A DNA stretch of 64,000 nt, taken from NCBI RefSeq assembly GCF_034140825.1, contig NC_089041.1:24441501-24505500 (forward strand). The letters are read 5' to 3'. Positions 46,496 through 59,100 of the stretch are shown here, piece after piece; within the stretch, counting starts at the first letter, position 1, and every line of letters begins with the position of its first letter. The stretch comes from Oryza sativa Japonica Group. Its lineage: Eukaryota > Streptophyta > Magnoliopsida > Poales > Poaceae. Under the pieces are notes generated by a model, which did not search any database, was not told the origin of the DNA, and worked only from the letters and a program-made list of their open reading frames with translations. A program made the position numbers and the translations under genes.

Positions 46496-46728
46496 AGCCT
46501 GTCCAGGTTTCCCAAACCGCCGGGGCCGGGGTTACCGCGCCCCGGCGGTAAGCACGGTTACCGTGCAGTAACCGTGGTAACCGCGAAAAACCGTATAAAA
46601 CCATGTAAAATTTATCAAAAATTTAAATTATTTTTAAATTTATTTGAATTTAAGGAGGTTACCGCGGTATTTATATTACCGTACCCCGCGATAAGCCCGG
46701 TAACCGCGCCGTAAGGTAAACCCTCACC
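46496..46728. mobile_element. Short inverted-repeat element rich in GGTAACCGCGG
   Basis: GC-rich arms with several GGTTACCG / CGGTAACC copies flank a very AT-rich centre (AAATTTATCAAAAATTTAAA). The outer ends GGTTTCCCAAACCG and CGTAAGGTAAACCC are inverted relatives. MITE-like, probably hAT; target duplication not determined. Confidence 0.55.
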
Positions 46729-46763
46729 AGTGGCGAAGAAGGTCAGCACGAGATACATATACT

Positions 46764-46853
46764 CTGCAGTACGGCTGATGCAGTAGCAGTGGCTGATATA
46801 TAGGTCCCGGCTACACGTCAATGTCTGCTACTGCATCAGTAATACTGTAGACA
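46764..46853. other. Isolated near-perfect hairpin
   Basis: CTGCAGTACGGCTGATGCAG followed by TAGCAGTGG pairs with the inverted run at 46822-46853 (CTGCTACTGCATCAG then TAATACTGTAG). The stem is about 28-30 bp with few mismatches and the loop about 30 nt. The size fits a small MITE or a small-RNA precursor; expression is unknown. Confidence 0.5.
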
Positions 46854-46987
46854 ATCCACACTGGTCAGCATGAGCTCCCCTGCTTCTCTCACGCCACTTC
46901 TTGTTGTACTAATGCGTATTGTTCATTTCTACATGGTTGTTTGTCTGACAGTTTAATGCACCATTACCATTGCTCTGTTTGTAAATA

Positions 46988-47067
46988 CTACCTATGTCCG
47001 AGAATATTAAGGATTTTGCCTATATAATTACATGAGCAAAATCTCTTGTATTTTGGAAGGCGGTAGT
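46988..47067. mobile_element. Short Stowaway-like remnant
   Basis: An 80-bp hairpin with ends CTACCTATGTCCGAGAATA and TTTTGGAAGGCGGTAG and arms AAGGATTTTG / CAAAATCTCTT. Confidence 0.6.
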
Positions 47068-47274
47068 AATTATTATTTAGAGTTCCTTTCGAACTCAGAA
47101 TTCTCAAAACACACAAATAGGAAATACGCATGATTCAAATGTTATCACACCTCGAATCCTAAGAAATGAAAACACAAGAAACTGTTTGGATGGAGCACAA
47201 AGAAAACATATGATTTAGAAGTAAGATAGACACAAAGGAAAATTTCCAAGAGCTTGAAGATCATGTTAAGAATC

Positions 47275-48255
47275 TGTCGAGGGAAGATCCTCAATAGCGG
47301 GGAATCGTGAGACCCCCCATTTGTGAGTTCGGCCGGGGGCGGAGGCTCGTCTCTCGGAAATCACTCGCTCGTCCCTAAGATTACCGGCAAGCTTGCACGC
47401 AGTCGGATTATACAGGTTCGAGCCGCTATGGAGCGTAACACCCTACTCCTGTATTTGGGATTATGGATGAGTTTTACAAAGGTTTCTTCACTCTAGAAAG
47501 CGCGCTCGCTTCCTCTCTTCTGGAGTTCAGGTTTTCTGGGCGTCGTCCCCTTGTCTCAGTGGGCAGGGTCCTCCTTTTATAGCTCAAGGGGATACCACAT
47601 GCGCCGCCTCTACCTACCCTCTCTCGGAGGGGGATCCTACTCCACTTTTCCTGGGCTTTAAACCGTGCCTTCTCCCGGAAGCTAAGCAACAACCGGTTCT
47701 CGAGTGGAACCCGACGCCGCCCCCCGCCTGACACGGGGGACAGCCCTGTCATTCCCTCATAAATGAACGATGACTTGCGACAGCCCTTCCTCGAGTGACG
47801 CTCGGACGTGACGGGTCATACCCACCCCCACTCCACCGGGAACAAGGGGGACGTGAGGACATGGTTGCCCTATCCATCGGATGTGACGGTGACAGGCCGG
47901 TCACAGACCGGTCACATCCGTTGGACAGAGGTTAGCTAGGCGCGCCGCACGTCTGCCCTTACCGCATTAAATGCGGTGAGAGACAGTTGGGGCGTCGCAC
48001 ATTTATGGCTGTTCAGCCTGTGCTCCCCTCTCGCTCTCTCCCTCCGCCGCGTGGCAGCCGGGTGAGGGCCTCGGGGCGAAGCCGCGGGATAGCCCGAGGG
48101 GGTGACGCCATGCCCCGAGGCCCTCCCTCCCCCCCTCCCCCCGCCGCTTCCATGACTCACGTGAAGCGTGAATGGGGCTAACTTGCAGAGTCACGTGGCC
48201 GGAGGGAAAGTAATTCCCCTCTACTTCACATACCCCCGAGTCCATATCTCCGACA
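47275..48255 (-). mobile_element. Fossil Ty3/gypsy LTR
   Basis: About 981 bp beginning TGTCG and ending CGACA, the TG...CA form of LTRs. On the minus strand a TATA box (CTATAAAAGGAGG) lies near 47580 and the terminal part follows. The sequence just outside the high-coordinate end is GGGGGCTAC on the minus strand, a polypurine-tract-like run, so this is the 3' LTR of a minus-oriented element. The other LTR is not in the window, so the element is incomplete and age cannot be estimated. Confidence 0.7.
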
Positions 48256-49246
48256 GTAGCCCCCGGCGCTATATCGGATATCGATTTCCTGAGATCGTTC
48301 TGACATGGCGCCTCACGACTTCTCGAGCTGGGGTTGTGGGCCCGGCAGGGAATCCAAAAGGATATGGCCGCGTGGCCAGGTTGGCGTGCCAACCATAACA
48401 ACGGTTTGACCGCCACTGACCGCGCTCATGATGAAGATGCTTGAGGCGCGATAACCGGGGGGGGTCAGTCAGACCACGCCTCGATTCTCTCGCTCGCTAC
48501 TCCTGCGGCGGTAGTGGTGACGGTTTGCTCAACCTGCGCTCATGGCCATTGCGCACTCCACCTCGAGTGTGCCACTAACAGACGCACTAAAGGCGGGAGC
48601 GGATACAACAGGCGATGTGATGAGTGGGCGCAGGATGCGAAGAGACAAATGCGGGCGTGAGAATCGTGGGGGCAAGTATGGGAGCGCGAAACGAGGAGGC
48701 GAGCGCGGATGAGGCGAGGATAAAAGGGGGCGGAGGCGGAGACTCTGCCCCCTTCCCTTCGCCAACCGCCCACTCGTCCTTTCGCTTCTCGAACCCTAAC
48801 ATTCTCGCCACCCCATTCCGTCTCGCGCCCCATGCTCTCCGCCACCTCTCCGCCGGTTGCCATGGCCCAAGACACCGGTGACGCAGTGCTCCCTTCCTCC
48901 CGCATCACAACAGACAGGCACCTTAGCCTTCCCCGCAAGATCATGTCGGACGGTGCCGTCATGCGGGCGGGAGAGTCGCGGCCGCGGCCGTGATATCCGG
49001 AGCGATCCGTGCACCTCTTGTCCTTCGCCATGACGGGCTTGATTCCACCGTTCTCCAGATTTTTCCATGAGGTTCTGGATTTCTACGAAATTCATGCCTT
49101 GCATCTCGCACCCAATGCCGTGATGACGCTGGCCATCTTCGCGCATTTGTGCGAGATGTTCATTAGGGTGCGACCGACGATGCGGTTGTTCCAGGCCTTC
49201 TTCATCCCGCAGCTGCTGCAAGGCGCGGTGGTGGGGGGATGCTACT
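48256..49246 (-). mobile_element. Internal remnant of the gypsy element, with antisense-gene trace
   Basis: Next to the 3' LTR is non-coding internal DNA, then plus-strand coding-like sequence with PPFSRFFHEVLDFYEIHALH and LAIFAHLCEMF, similar to the domain catalogued as putative gypsy type transposon (PF04195). Tat-lineage gypsy elements are known to carry an extra gene in antisense orientation between pol and the 3' LTR, which fits this layout. A TATA-like TAAAAGGGGGC near 48721 precedes it on the plus strand. No gag, protease, reverse transcriptase or integrase is seen. The remnant is broken and ends at a MITE. Confidence 0.6.
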
Positions 49247-49453
49247 TCCAGCCTAAACCCAGCTGTAGAGCTGCCTAAATATAACTGGAGTTGAGTCTGG
49301 AATGGAGTTGTAGAGCTGCCTAAACCTAGCTCCACAACTCTAATACATTTTGTAAGAAAGCTCCACCCAACTCCACTCTTAGTTTTGGTGGAGCTGAAAC
49401 TGTTTAGCTGAGCTCTATGAGGGGTGGAGCTAGAGCTGTGCCAAACAAGCCCA
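49247..49453. mobile_element. hAT-like MITE (TTTGGCACAGCTC family)
   Basis: On the minus strand it begins GGGCTTGTTTGGCACAGCTC, then TAGCTCCACCCCTC and GGAGTTGGGTGGAGC. The low-coordinate end is not sharply defined. Third copy of the family with 11636 and 26454. Confidence 0.7.
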
Positions 49454-50185
49454 CAGTAATTAGGGAAGCTAATGCAGCACAGATGAGGTGACTGCGCCAG
49501 CAAGGGTGAAATTTAGCTCATCGAGTCACAACTCAACGACACAAGGCTATGATCATGGAAAAGCTGCTGCATTCACTAATTATGAAAACCTTGGTACATT
49601 CACTACAAAAAAAAATATTCGTGAAGCACACGCATGTTTACATCTCGTATAGATCCCAGCTACAATTTCTCCGCCCCACATGGTTTCCCTACCCTTTCCC
49701 TGTTCCTATTTGTACAATTTCTACCTACCTACTACGATACTACGAGGCTCTACTCCTGAAGCATTGGCTGCACTTGGCCACTGGGGTTAGAAAGAATGGA
49801 CAAGTAACATAAAAAACAAAGGAAAAAACGAATGATGTTAGCTTTGCTGTTAGTGTTAGTTCTTTACAGCAGTCAGAAGTTGCCACTGGGCGGCCCTGCT
49901 GGCCGAAGAGAAAAAAACCGGCCATCGCTAGTGCGAACTGCAATAAGAAAAAAAAAAACTTGTCAGAAAATTATACGATTCATTTATCAATGTATTGTTA
50001 AGCAACAGACACATGTGGCATTACCGTAAAGGGCGTCATGTACAGTTGCTATGGTGCAGCCATGCTGTTTCCATTGATGGCTGCATCATTTACACAACTT
50101 TTCTTGCCCTCCCCGTGCATCGAGCAGGTCATGCATTCGCCCAGCATGCAGATCATAAGCGCAACAACAGAGTTGGTCGTGGAGA
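49454..50185 (-). other. 3' region of the formin gene
   Basis: Probably the 3' untranslated region and downstream flank of the formin; I see no coding sequence. Poly-A signals cannot be chosen with confidence. Confidence 0.4.
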
Positions 50186-53100
50186 TCAACCTACATCTTT
50201 TCCTCGTCTGCTTGCAGCTCTTGTTTTAGTATCTGGCGTTTGTTTCACTTGCCGGCTTGGATTTGATGGTTTAGAGTCCTGTGAGCAGATTTTGAATTTT
50301 ATAAATACGATGGATATAAGAGGTTGGCTGAAGTTGCCAAAGATACAGGTCAAGGATCAATACATTTTTACTAGCCAACTGTGCTTTAGACTTTTCTGCT
50401 TCTGCCTCTTTTTCAGCCCTTTTCTTATCGAGCTCAGCTTGCTTGCGGTTCTCTTCATGTGCTTTCCGAAACATTGTTACAAATGTTAAGAGGGTGGAGA
50501 TAACTGCAACATCATGATCAACATAAGAGTTAAGCAACATACCAAAACAAGCAAACACATATGTTGATGATAAAAAATGCAGAAATAAGATATGCTCAAT
50601 CAGCTGCAAACTACAGAAAATGATTTATCCTAAATTGTTTCTTTGCAAGGTATTACATATTTATGGGTTGAAATATTTTAAATAAGAATGATTTTCATGA
50701 TAATGTGTTTGTGCTTATAGTGGGGGGTGCTCACACGACTGACAGTATCTTGATCCTTGACAGGTACTCGGAAAAAGAAAATGCTGAATGCACAACCTTA
50801 GAAATAAGTCACATTGATCATAAAAATTCTTACCTTGCTCAAAAGGGCAGCGTACAGGATCTTCGCCGAAATATTTAATCAGTGCATCAGCCTTTTTTCC
50901 CTGACAAAATAATGCAACAAATAATCAAGGCCAGAAGGAATGTGGGTTAATAGCATGCATTCCTCTTCATATAAGAAAACAAAAACATACCACTTCAGAA
51001 AATAATGAAGACAAAGATTGCACATCAGCTCCAGCATTGTCAGTGAATTCTTTCAGTTTCTGAACAGTGCAAACAATACCGATTTAGAACTAACGGGATT
51101 TTTACTCTTCAGCTTTACACAAATAGAAAGTAACTTTTAAATCAGGTTCACATGTCAGATTGATTGAAACAACGGGTTTATCAGTAACCCATGTATATAT
51201 ATCAGACGTGTACATCTGTCTTGAGTAACAGGTGTATCACCAATAGAGGCTCTTTTACTATTGTATATTAGATTCTCATTTGGGCATGTCCCAGTAAAAT
51301 TGATGTAATGCTGTCTGAGAAGCACATCCAGATGACAATCATAAAACAAGCACATGAAAAAACTGTTAACAAGCCTGGATAACGTTTTTGTAGAATTTCT
51401 GGGGAAGAAATTACTAATTTTAGTCCACATAGCAGGTAGTGTAATCCACTAAAAGGAACCAACTTAATATTTAAATACGTCAGAAATAAGTCAAAATGGG
51501 GTAGATCCTTGACCTCACGAAAAATCTCTGATACTGGACCATCACTTTCTGAAGCATTATACTCGAGCTGAACCTTTTCCAGCCCTTTACTAACCGCTTG
51601 CATTTCTTCTGCCAGCATTTTTAGTTGTATCTGTTCAGGAAAACACCGATTAGAACAGCATATACATATCGAAAGTAAATAAATTATATATGCTACAAGA
51701 TTGATAGAATAGTAAAAGAAAACTCAAACCTTTGATGTAGCTTCTAAACTAACAAGATCCATGTAGAAGTCCAGAAGCTGTGATGATTTTGCAGCAAGTA
51801 CCTGATATTACATTTTCTTTTGTTAGGGTGTACGCAAGATAGATACTGATGTAAAATCATTTCAACTCAAGCAAATGTGAACTTAACCAGGACTATAAAG
51901 AAGTTATGGCCAGATACTCAAACTATAAGTCATCGTAGAATATAGTAATATAACCTTGTTACAGAATAAATTAAGTGGAAGTGCATCATTGTATATATAT
52001 TTGCTTACAACATGACATGCAAATCATGAACTCACAGTTTCCACCATCAAATAAATTGACTTCAGGGTCCTGATTTGAATAAAATTATTTGATGCAGTCC
52101 AAACTTGATTTACAGTTAAGCAGGTAAACTATTGGTGAAAAGCTACCATGTTCACTTTCGACAACCTAGCGGAACAGGAATTGTTTAAGGCGTACCTTGC
52201 AGAGGTAGTGCATAAGTGTCATTTTATTATTTGTTGCTCGGGTATCTGTTAGTTTTAGAAGACTGTCCAACCGGAAGCCAACTGCAGCACCTGTAAGCAA
52301 ACCAACAAATGTGAAACTATCCAAGAACAGTACTAATAGTCTAATATATAACCAATTAACTAAAGAAAATCAAAAGGATGCCCCAGTGTAAAGAAACAAC
52401 TGAACTAACAAACAATTTGAATGTTACCAAATGTGTAACCTATCATTATGAACTCTAGAAGAACGAGAAAAGCCATCAGTAGCCCTACATACTCCTGTAT
52501 TTGTGGTGGTGATAATTGATTTAAATTAGAAACATCGGTCGCATTACTATGGGTTTTTCAGAAACTAGGATGTTGCCTATACTCCAAAAGAAAGGGAGGA
52601 ATTATCAGCCTAAATTGATTATTCATTCTTCCTAGGATGCACAATCTTTTTGTTCCAACAAAAACACCGTGCCTATTTTTTTTTCTCAAATATGCAGGAG
52701 AACTGCATATCATTGCATTAAGGAGAGAATATTTACAAGACTCAACACACATGCCCCCACTTCCTCACAATGATTTTAAAAATACACCACAAACAAACAA
52801 CAAAAGAAAAAGAAAAAAGAACTTGTGGGAAAGATTCCTATTTTAGAGATTAAACATGTTGCAGGAAAACTTCAATGTCAATCTCTTCATTTCTGCCTAG
52901 CAAGAAGCCAGTAAAATTGCAGAGCTGGTAGACATAAATGCAGCTGCATTTCATATGCCAACGAATAACTAAAGATAATGTGACCAACTAAATTGAGTGT
53001 AACAGAGAAAATGCAGTTGTTGTACCTCTAGCAGTACCCTGGTTCAATGTATTCCCAAGGAGGAGAATTTTCTTCATGATTTCTTTTAACTTGAGAGAAC

Positions 53101-56100
53101 TTCGAATCTGATGATGCAGATATTTTTTAGAAAACAGGAATTCGACTTAGTATAAATTACATAAGAAGCAATATTGATTGCTAAAAAACTAATCCCGATT
53201 ATAAATGAACCTCATCACATGAAGAGTCTATGGTGTTCAAACTTTTTCGAAGATCTGCGACTTGCGAACCAAACTGGATCTTGAAGGAGAACACCCGCAG
53301 TTTTGACTCCATTCGTGGCACTTTCATCAATTCTAGGAAGAACTGCAGCAGGAAAATAATTGTTTAATGCATACGGATCTACCAAGCTGGCATAAACGTA
53401 TAACACCTGAGACCATTTTGCTTTAAAAACTCAAAATGTAAAAGGTAATGTCTTTAGTGAATGTGGACTGACCAGGCCATCAAATACTTGCAAGGCCAAG
53501 CAACGAAAATAAACAAATAACTAATTGGTTGATTGGTACTCCCTCCGTTTCATATTATAAGTCGATTTGACTTTAGTTTGACTAAGTTTATAGAAAAATA
53601 TAGCAACATCTTCAACACAAAAAAAATATTATCAAAATATATTCAATGTTACATTTAATGAAACTAATTTGGTGTTAGAGATGTTGCTAAATTTTTCTAT
53701 AAACTTGATCAAACCTAAAGAAGTTTGACTAGGAAAAAAGTCAAAGCGACTTATAATATGAAACGGAGAGAGTAGAAGTTATTTAGTTGTCGTCTTATCC
53801 AAAGCACTATTTCTTAGGCTTATCTATTTAAGAGGTAGGAGATTCGTTCATGAATTTAGCCTCTGCTCCTTCCATCTATCTCTGTAGATGTTCCATTCTT
53901 CTATTGTGCACCTTTATACTCTCGTGCCAGTTATCCTTAAACCATGCCCATTCATTTTAGAAGTAAGAGCTAAACAAAGTTTCCCCCCACCCTATTTCCT
54001 ACACTCTTAACAAAAATTTAGCCTCTGCTCACTATGCCATCTATATCTGCTGTGTTCAGCTTTTCTCTAGCTATAGTGCCATTTTTCTCCTATGCCAAAT
54101 TGCCAGTTTATTATCGAGCCATATCATACGGCCTCTTCTACACAGTATCCACCCTGTTTTGAGTTGATGTTAAAAACAGGGATATTAGTTATCAAGCAGA
54201 GGAACCAGAAGACTGTTTTATGTACATTTAAACTCTGACCATTGTGTTTCATTCTAAAATTGCCAAAATCTCCAATTAAGACCCAAAAAATGTGTTTTTA
54301 TGTGTGCTGACAGGACTAATATATAATAAAGCACAATGGGCAAATATTCTAATTCCAGTAACAATGGGCAAATATTCTAATTCCACTAGATGACTAGATG
54401 GCAAATAACCATTACCTGTTCGCATTTACCCAGATTTTCCTTATCTCCAGTGTAATTCTGGAAAAAAACGAGACAGTAAGCCAACATAGTTTTCAGATGA
54501 GATCACAACAAGGCCAAACATTGTATTACCTTGAGAAGTTCCATTTCTTCTTTTGTAGGACAGAACTTTATGAGATTCTCCACTTGATCAACATCCAAGG
54601 TAGATTGGTCCAGTGCCAAAGCCGCACTCTAGAGAAAATTTAAGCCATTAAGATATAAAAAATCAATCATGTTACCATTATCTTTGCTTGTTTTATAAGA
54701 TAATTACCACCAAATCTGGCAGTGGCATCTTCACTTTTGTCAGCATGATCTCTGTGTTGTTTGCCCTCCTCAACTCAATCTAATCACATAAAAGTGTTAA
54801 GACTATTGTAACATGGTCATTTACAAAGTCTAATAAATACAGGTTCTTGAGACTGTTTGCATAGTTTTGTGATATGATAATGAGATCATGTAACACATTT
54901 GTCATAACTTAAATGTCCAACAAATCTAGTGTCTTTCTGACCTTGATCACTGATACAAATTAGAAAGGAAATTAAAATTAGCATGTACTTACTAGGTGAA
55001 CTTTTTCTGGCTTTGAACCAAGCGATTTTCTACGTGAATCAGATTTAGAGCTGTCATTCGGTTTTGGAACAGCTGCTGGAAAAAGGCTTTCCAGCTCTGA
55101 CAAATCAAACTCCGAAACACTGCAGAAAAGAAATTGACAAACATTAAGGCAAAACCTAGTAAAAAAGCATCACAAATATTGAGCCAGTCTTTGTGGAGTA
55201 GATTGTACGAGATTATTAGCAACTGAATTGTAGAAAATTCAATGCTACAATCATGACACCAAATTATTTACAAATCCTGGATGAAGCCTTACAGCAATCA
55301 GCCAATCACATCATTGAAATTTATGTGCATATATCAATAAGCATGGTCAAATGGAGGAAGAATTTTAATCAAAAGGATATACCTCTGTGAGTCATCATTT
55401 CGCTGTAATTCTTCCCATAGACTTCCTTGCAAAGCTCTAGTCACCTTGATCCAATGTAATGGCTTTAAAGTTGATTTACGTGCAGCTGCAGCCCCAAAAC
55501 CTGATCCTGAAGCACGTACCACCCCACGCCCTCTACCTATTAAACTACTAGGATTGCCTCCTGGAGGTGGTGGTGCTCCTGGTCCTCTAGGAGGAGGTGG
55601 TGCACGTCCACCAGGAGGTGGAGGTGGGGGAGGACCACCGAGCCTTCCCCCAGGGGCAGGCGGTGGTGGAGGTGCTCGCCCACCAGCTCCAGGTGGTGGC
55701 GGGGGAGGTGGAGCTCCAAGACGTGTGCTTGGAGGGGGTGGAGGAGGTGGAGCACTTGCACGGCCACCTGGAGGAGGAAGAGGTGGAGCACTTGGACGAC
55801 CACCTGGAGGGGGTGGAGGTGGTGGAGGACCTGGGCGAGCACCTGGAGGTGGTGGAGGAGGTGGAGGACCTGGACGTGCACCTGGAGGTGGTGGTGGAGG
55901 TGGAGGGCTAGGGGGTGGAGGTGGGGAAGGTGGTGCTCCTGAACGTGTGATAGGCGGTGGTGGCGGTGGAGGAGGGGCATTAAAATGTGTTGTTGGAGGT
56001 GGTGGGGGCGGTGGCGGAGCATTAAAGCGTGCAGCTGGAAGTGGAGGTGGTGGTGGAGCATTAGAGTGTGAGATTGGCGGTGGTGGAGGAGGAGGTGGAA

Positions 56101-59100
56101 CGGATCGTAACAAGGGCGGTGGTGGTGGCGGTGGAGGAGCACTTGAAAATGCTCGAGAGGATGGGGCTGAGGGAGGGGGAGGTGGCGGTGGCGGTGGAGG
56201 TGGGGGTGGGCATGGAGCACCAGAACTTGGTTTCAGTGGTGGAGGAGGTGGTGGCGGAGGTGGAGAAATAGCAGGAACAGTTGACCTTAGAGGCGGGGGA
56301 GGAGGTGCAGGTGGAGTATTCCCACCAACACCTGACCTAGGAGGTGGAGGAGGGGGTGGAGGAGGAGGGACAAAAGTTCGTGTTTGTGCTCCAAAAGACA
56401 TAAGTGGAGGTGGAGGGGGAGGAGGAGGAATGCTTGACAAGCCTGATGAAGCTGGAGGAGGTGGCGGTGGCGGCAGTGGTGGTGGTGGTGGCGGCGGCGG
56501 TGGCTGCTGCTTTGTAGCTGATCCCATGTGCATTGATAAGGAACTTGAAGAAGCATAGGGTGGAGGTGGTGGAGGTGGAGGTGGAGGTGCAGCTTGAATT
56601 TTTGGCACAGCTTGTGCACCTGATGATACAAGAGGTGCATCTTTGCCAACATTGAATTTGTTATTTGTATGCATGGAATGGATAGCTAGTGCAGCTGGAG
56701 AACTATCATATCTAGATGGAGGATGAGATGGCCTATGCACAGAGGTAGTTTCAGATTCTTTATTGGGTGAAATCCATCTGCGTACTGTCTTAGGTTTGAC
56801 TGCCTTTGGTTGTTCTTGCGATTGGTCACTATTGCCTAGCTTTTCTTCCAATAAAACTGCCTCAGGTGCATGGTCTACTGGCATCTTCTTTGAGGGCACA
56901 ACTTTATCAGGTATTTGCCTTCTGTCACTGCTTATCCGTGGGCTCTTAGCCCTAGCTTCTATTTTACTTTGAGGAAGAGATATGCCAACATCCCGTCTGC
57001 CACCAGACTCTTCTCTCTTGGTTTTGATTTTTGTTGCTATTTCAGTGGCTGGTAGGACAACAATGCTACCCTGCACAGTGGTTTTCTTTAGAGATATGGC
57101 ATCTTCAAGCCCAGATTTCAATTTAGTTTGCTCCATTTTGCTATCAGTTGTATCAGCAGCTTTAGCGACCTCCATCTTGTGATTTTTGTTATCTTGTGAG
57201 TCCACACTCTCGATAACAGATCTATCTAATTTAGGTGTAGTGCTCTCTTCATTGACAACATTTTTCACTTCCTGCGTTAGGTTTCCATTATCAACTATAG
57301 TTTTCTCTTCATAGATCACCAGCTCATTGTCCACGATTACTGTACTCTCGGTAATAATCTTGACATCAGCATTCTGCAGTGCTACATTTGGTATAGTTCC
57401 TAAGCGGGTATCCTCATCCACACTGGATAAAGTTCTAGGAGAGCTGAATCCAGTATAGTCCAAATTAGGGTATTTCAATATTTTTGCAGATTCGTCTGGT
57501 TGGCACTGAACTTCATCACTGCAACTTGGATCTATTGCGGTGACTAAAGTTTGTGCAATTACACCTTTCATGTCCTCCTTCTGACAGATGGATCCAAATT
57601 TGTGCCCCTCTGAATCTACAGAGGCAGCAACCACTTGTATGTCCTGCACAGCATTGTCGTCCTGGTCACTTCTGTTGCTTAATTTGGGCATCTCCTCATT
57701 CTCACACGCCTGCTGCAAACCTCCAGGGTTTCCCAAAATTTCTGCAGGTGCACTTACTGGTCTATCACTCATGCAACCTAAATTCTGGGAGATAACTATC
57801 TTCACATCCTCATCAGCCCTGTGCTTCTCTAGGCTTCCACTGTCTTCTCTTGATACTCCACCATCCAGTTCTGCATCACCTATTGATGTTCTGCCATCAG
57901 TCGACTGTGTTTCTGGATCTCTTCTAGCATCATGCCAATCCTCCTCTGCTTCATAAAACTCCTCTCCTGTATCTACTGAAGCAACATCAGTCTCATCTCC
58001 ATCATCGTCTACCTCCTCCACGGTAGCAGCGGCAGGCTTGAAAGAACCAGGGTCTGAAAAGACTACCTGGTGCAGAAAAGGAATTCATTTTAGATTCATT
58101 GTCCATAGGAGACACTAAAGAAACTAAGTAAAAAGAGTAGCGTACAGGCAGCTGAATTTATTACCTCAGCTCGGAAGTCCCTTGGGAACTGATTATTAGA
58201 ATTCCATGACACATCAATATCGTCACGATTCAGGCCAAGGATGTTGGATTGAATGAACGCAGTGTTGAACATGACCCTGAACATTATCTCCTCATGGTCA
58301 AGGTTATCACCAATATGAATGCACTCAAGAACAACATCTCCTTGAACACGGCAAAAAGCACCAACTTTTACTGGGACTTCCGCCTGCATTGCAACTATTC
58401 ATCAGAGATGGTTCAGAATAAGGTAAATTATTTCATAACTTAGGAGTTAGCATTACCTGCCCATAACGCTGGAGATGTTTCTTGGTCTTTGGCATCTCAT
58501 AAAGTACTTTGGCGCTCTTGTTACTAGAACTTGAATCTTGCCCATGTACACGCAAATATGGCCTACAGCCCCCTTCGGCATCAAACCTCGGAACAACGTG
58601 GAGAACTATTGAATCCAAGATGAGGGGTCGGCTAATAGGAGGCTTTTCTGGACCACTTCCTTGTCTTGTTATATAGTGCAAATATCTCATATGTGAAGAC
58701 TGAGGATTCAAAGGAAAGAATTGTTGTATAAAGTCCCTACGGGCCTGTTTATAAACCATCTCTAGAGTTTTCTGCTCGCCAGTGTATGTTTTCCTATATA
58801 GCAGCAGTCCAGCCAACATGAATGCAAGCACGGGCCACCCCCCTCTTTCACAGTGCATCAAAAGCATGTTGTGCTGCCCTTCCACTGATAACCAATTTTC
58901 ACAGGATTTCAAGAAATGATGGATCATCTCAAGCTGAAGCAGTGGGCATCCTTCATACTGCTGCGGGTAGTCCATGACAGTCATGTCATACTCAGACAGG
59001 ATATCTGAAATCCGGCTCCTCTTGTCCCCAGACCAGAAATTGGACACCATGAAAGATGCATCCGGAAAGTAGTCCTGCAGCTGCGCAACAATGCCGCTCA

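Noticed and set aside
47275-48255. Solo LTR
   Set aside because: The flanking five bases do not match, and a polypurine-like tract plus element-type sequence follow on one side, so a truncated element fits better.
55540-56220. His/Leu-rich minus-strand frame within the formin
   Set aside because: It is a shifted-frame shadow of the same proline-rich exon.
55446-56558. Long plus-strand open frame encoding a glycine-rich protein
   Set aside because: It is the antisense of the formin FH1 proline codons; GGN repeats are the reverse of CCN repeats. No independent start context or splice signals support it.
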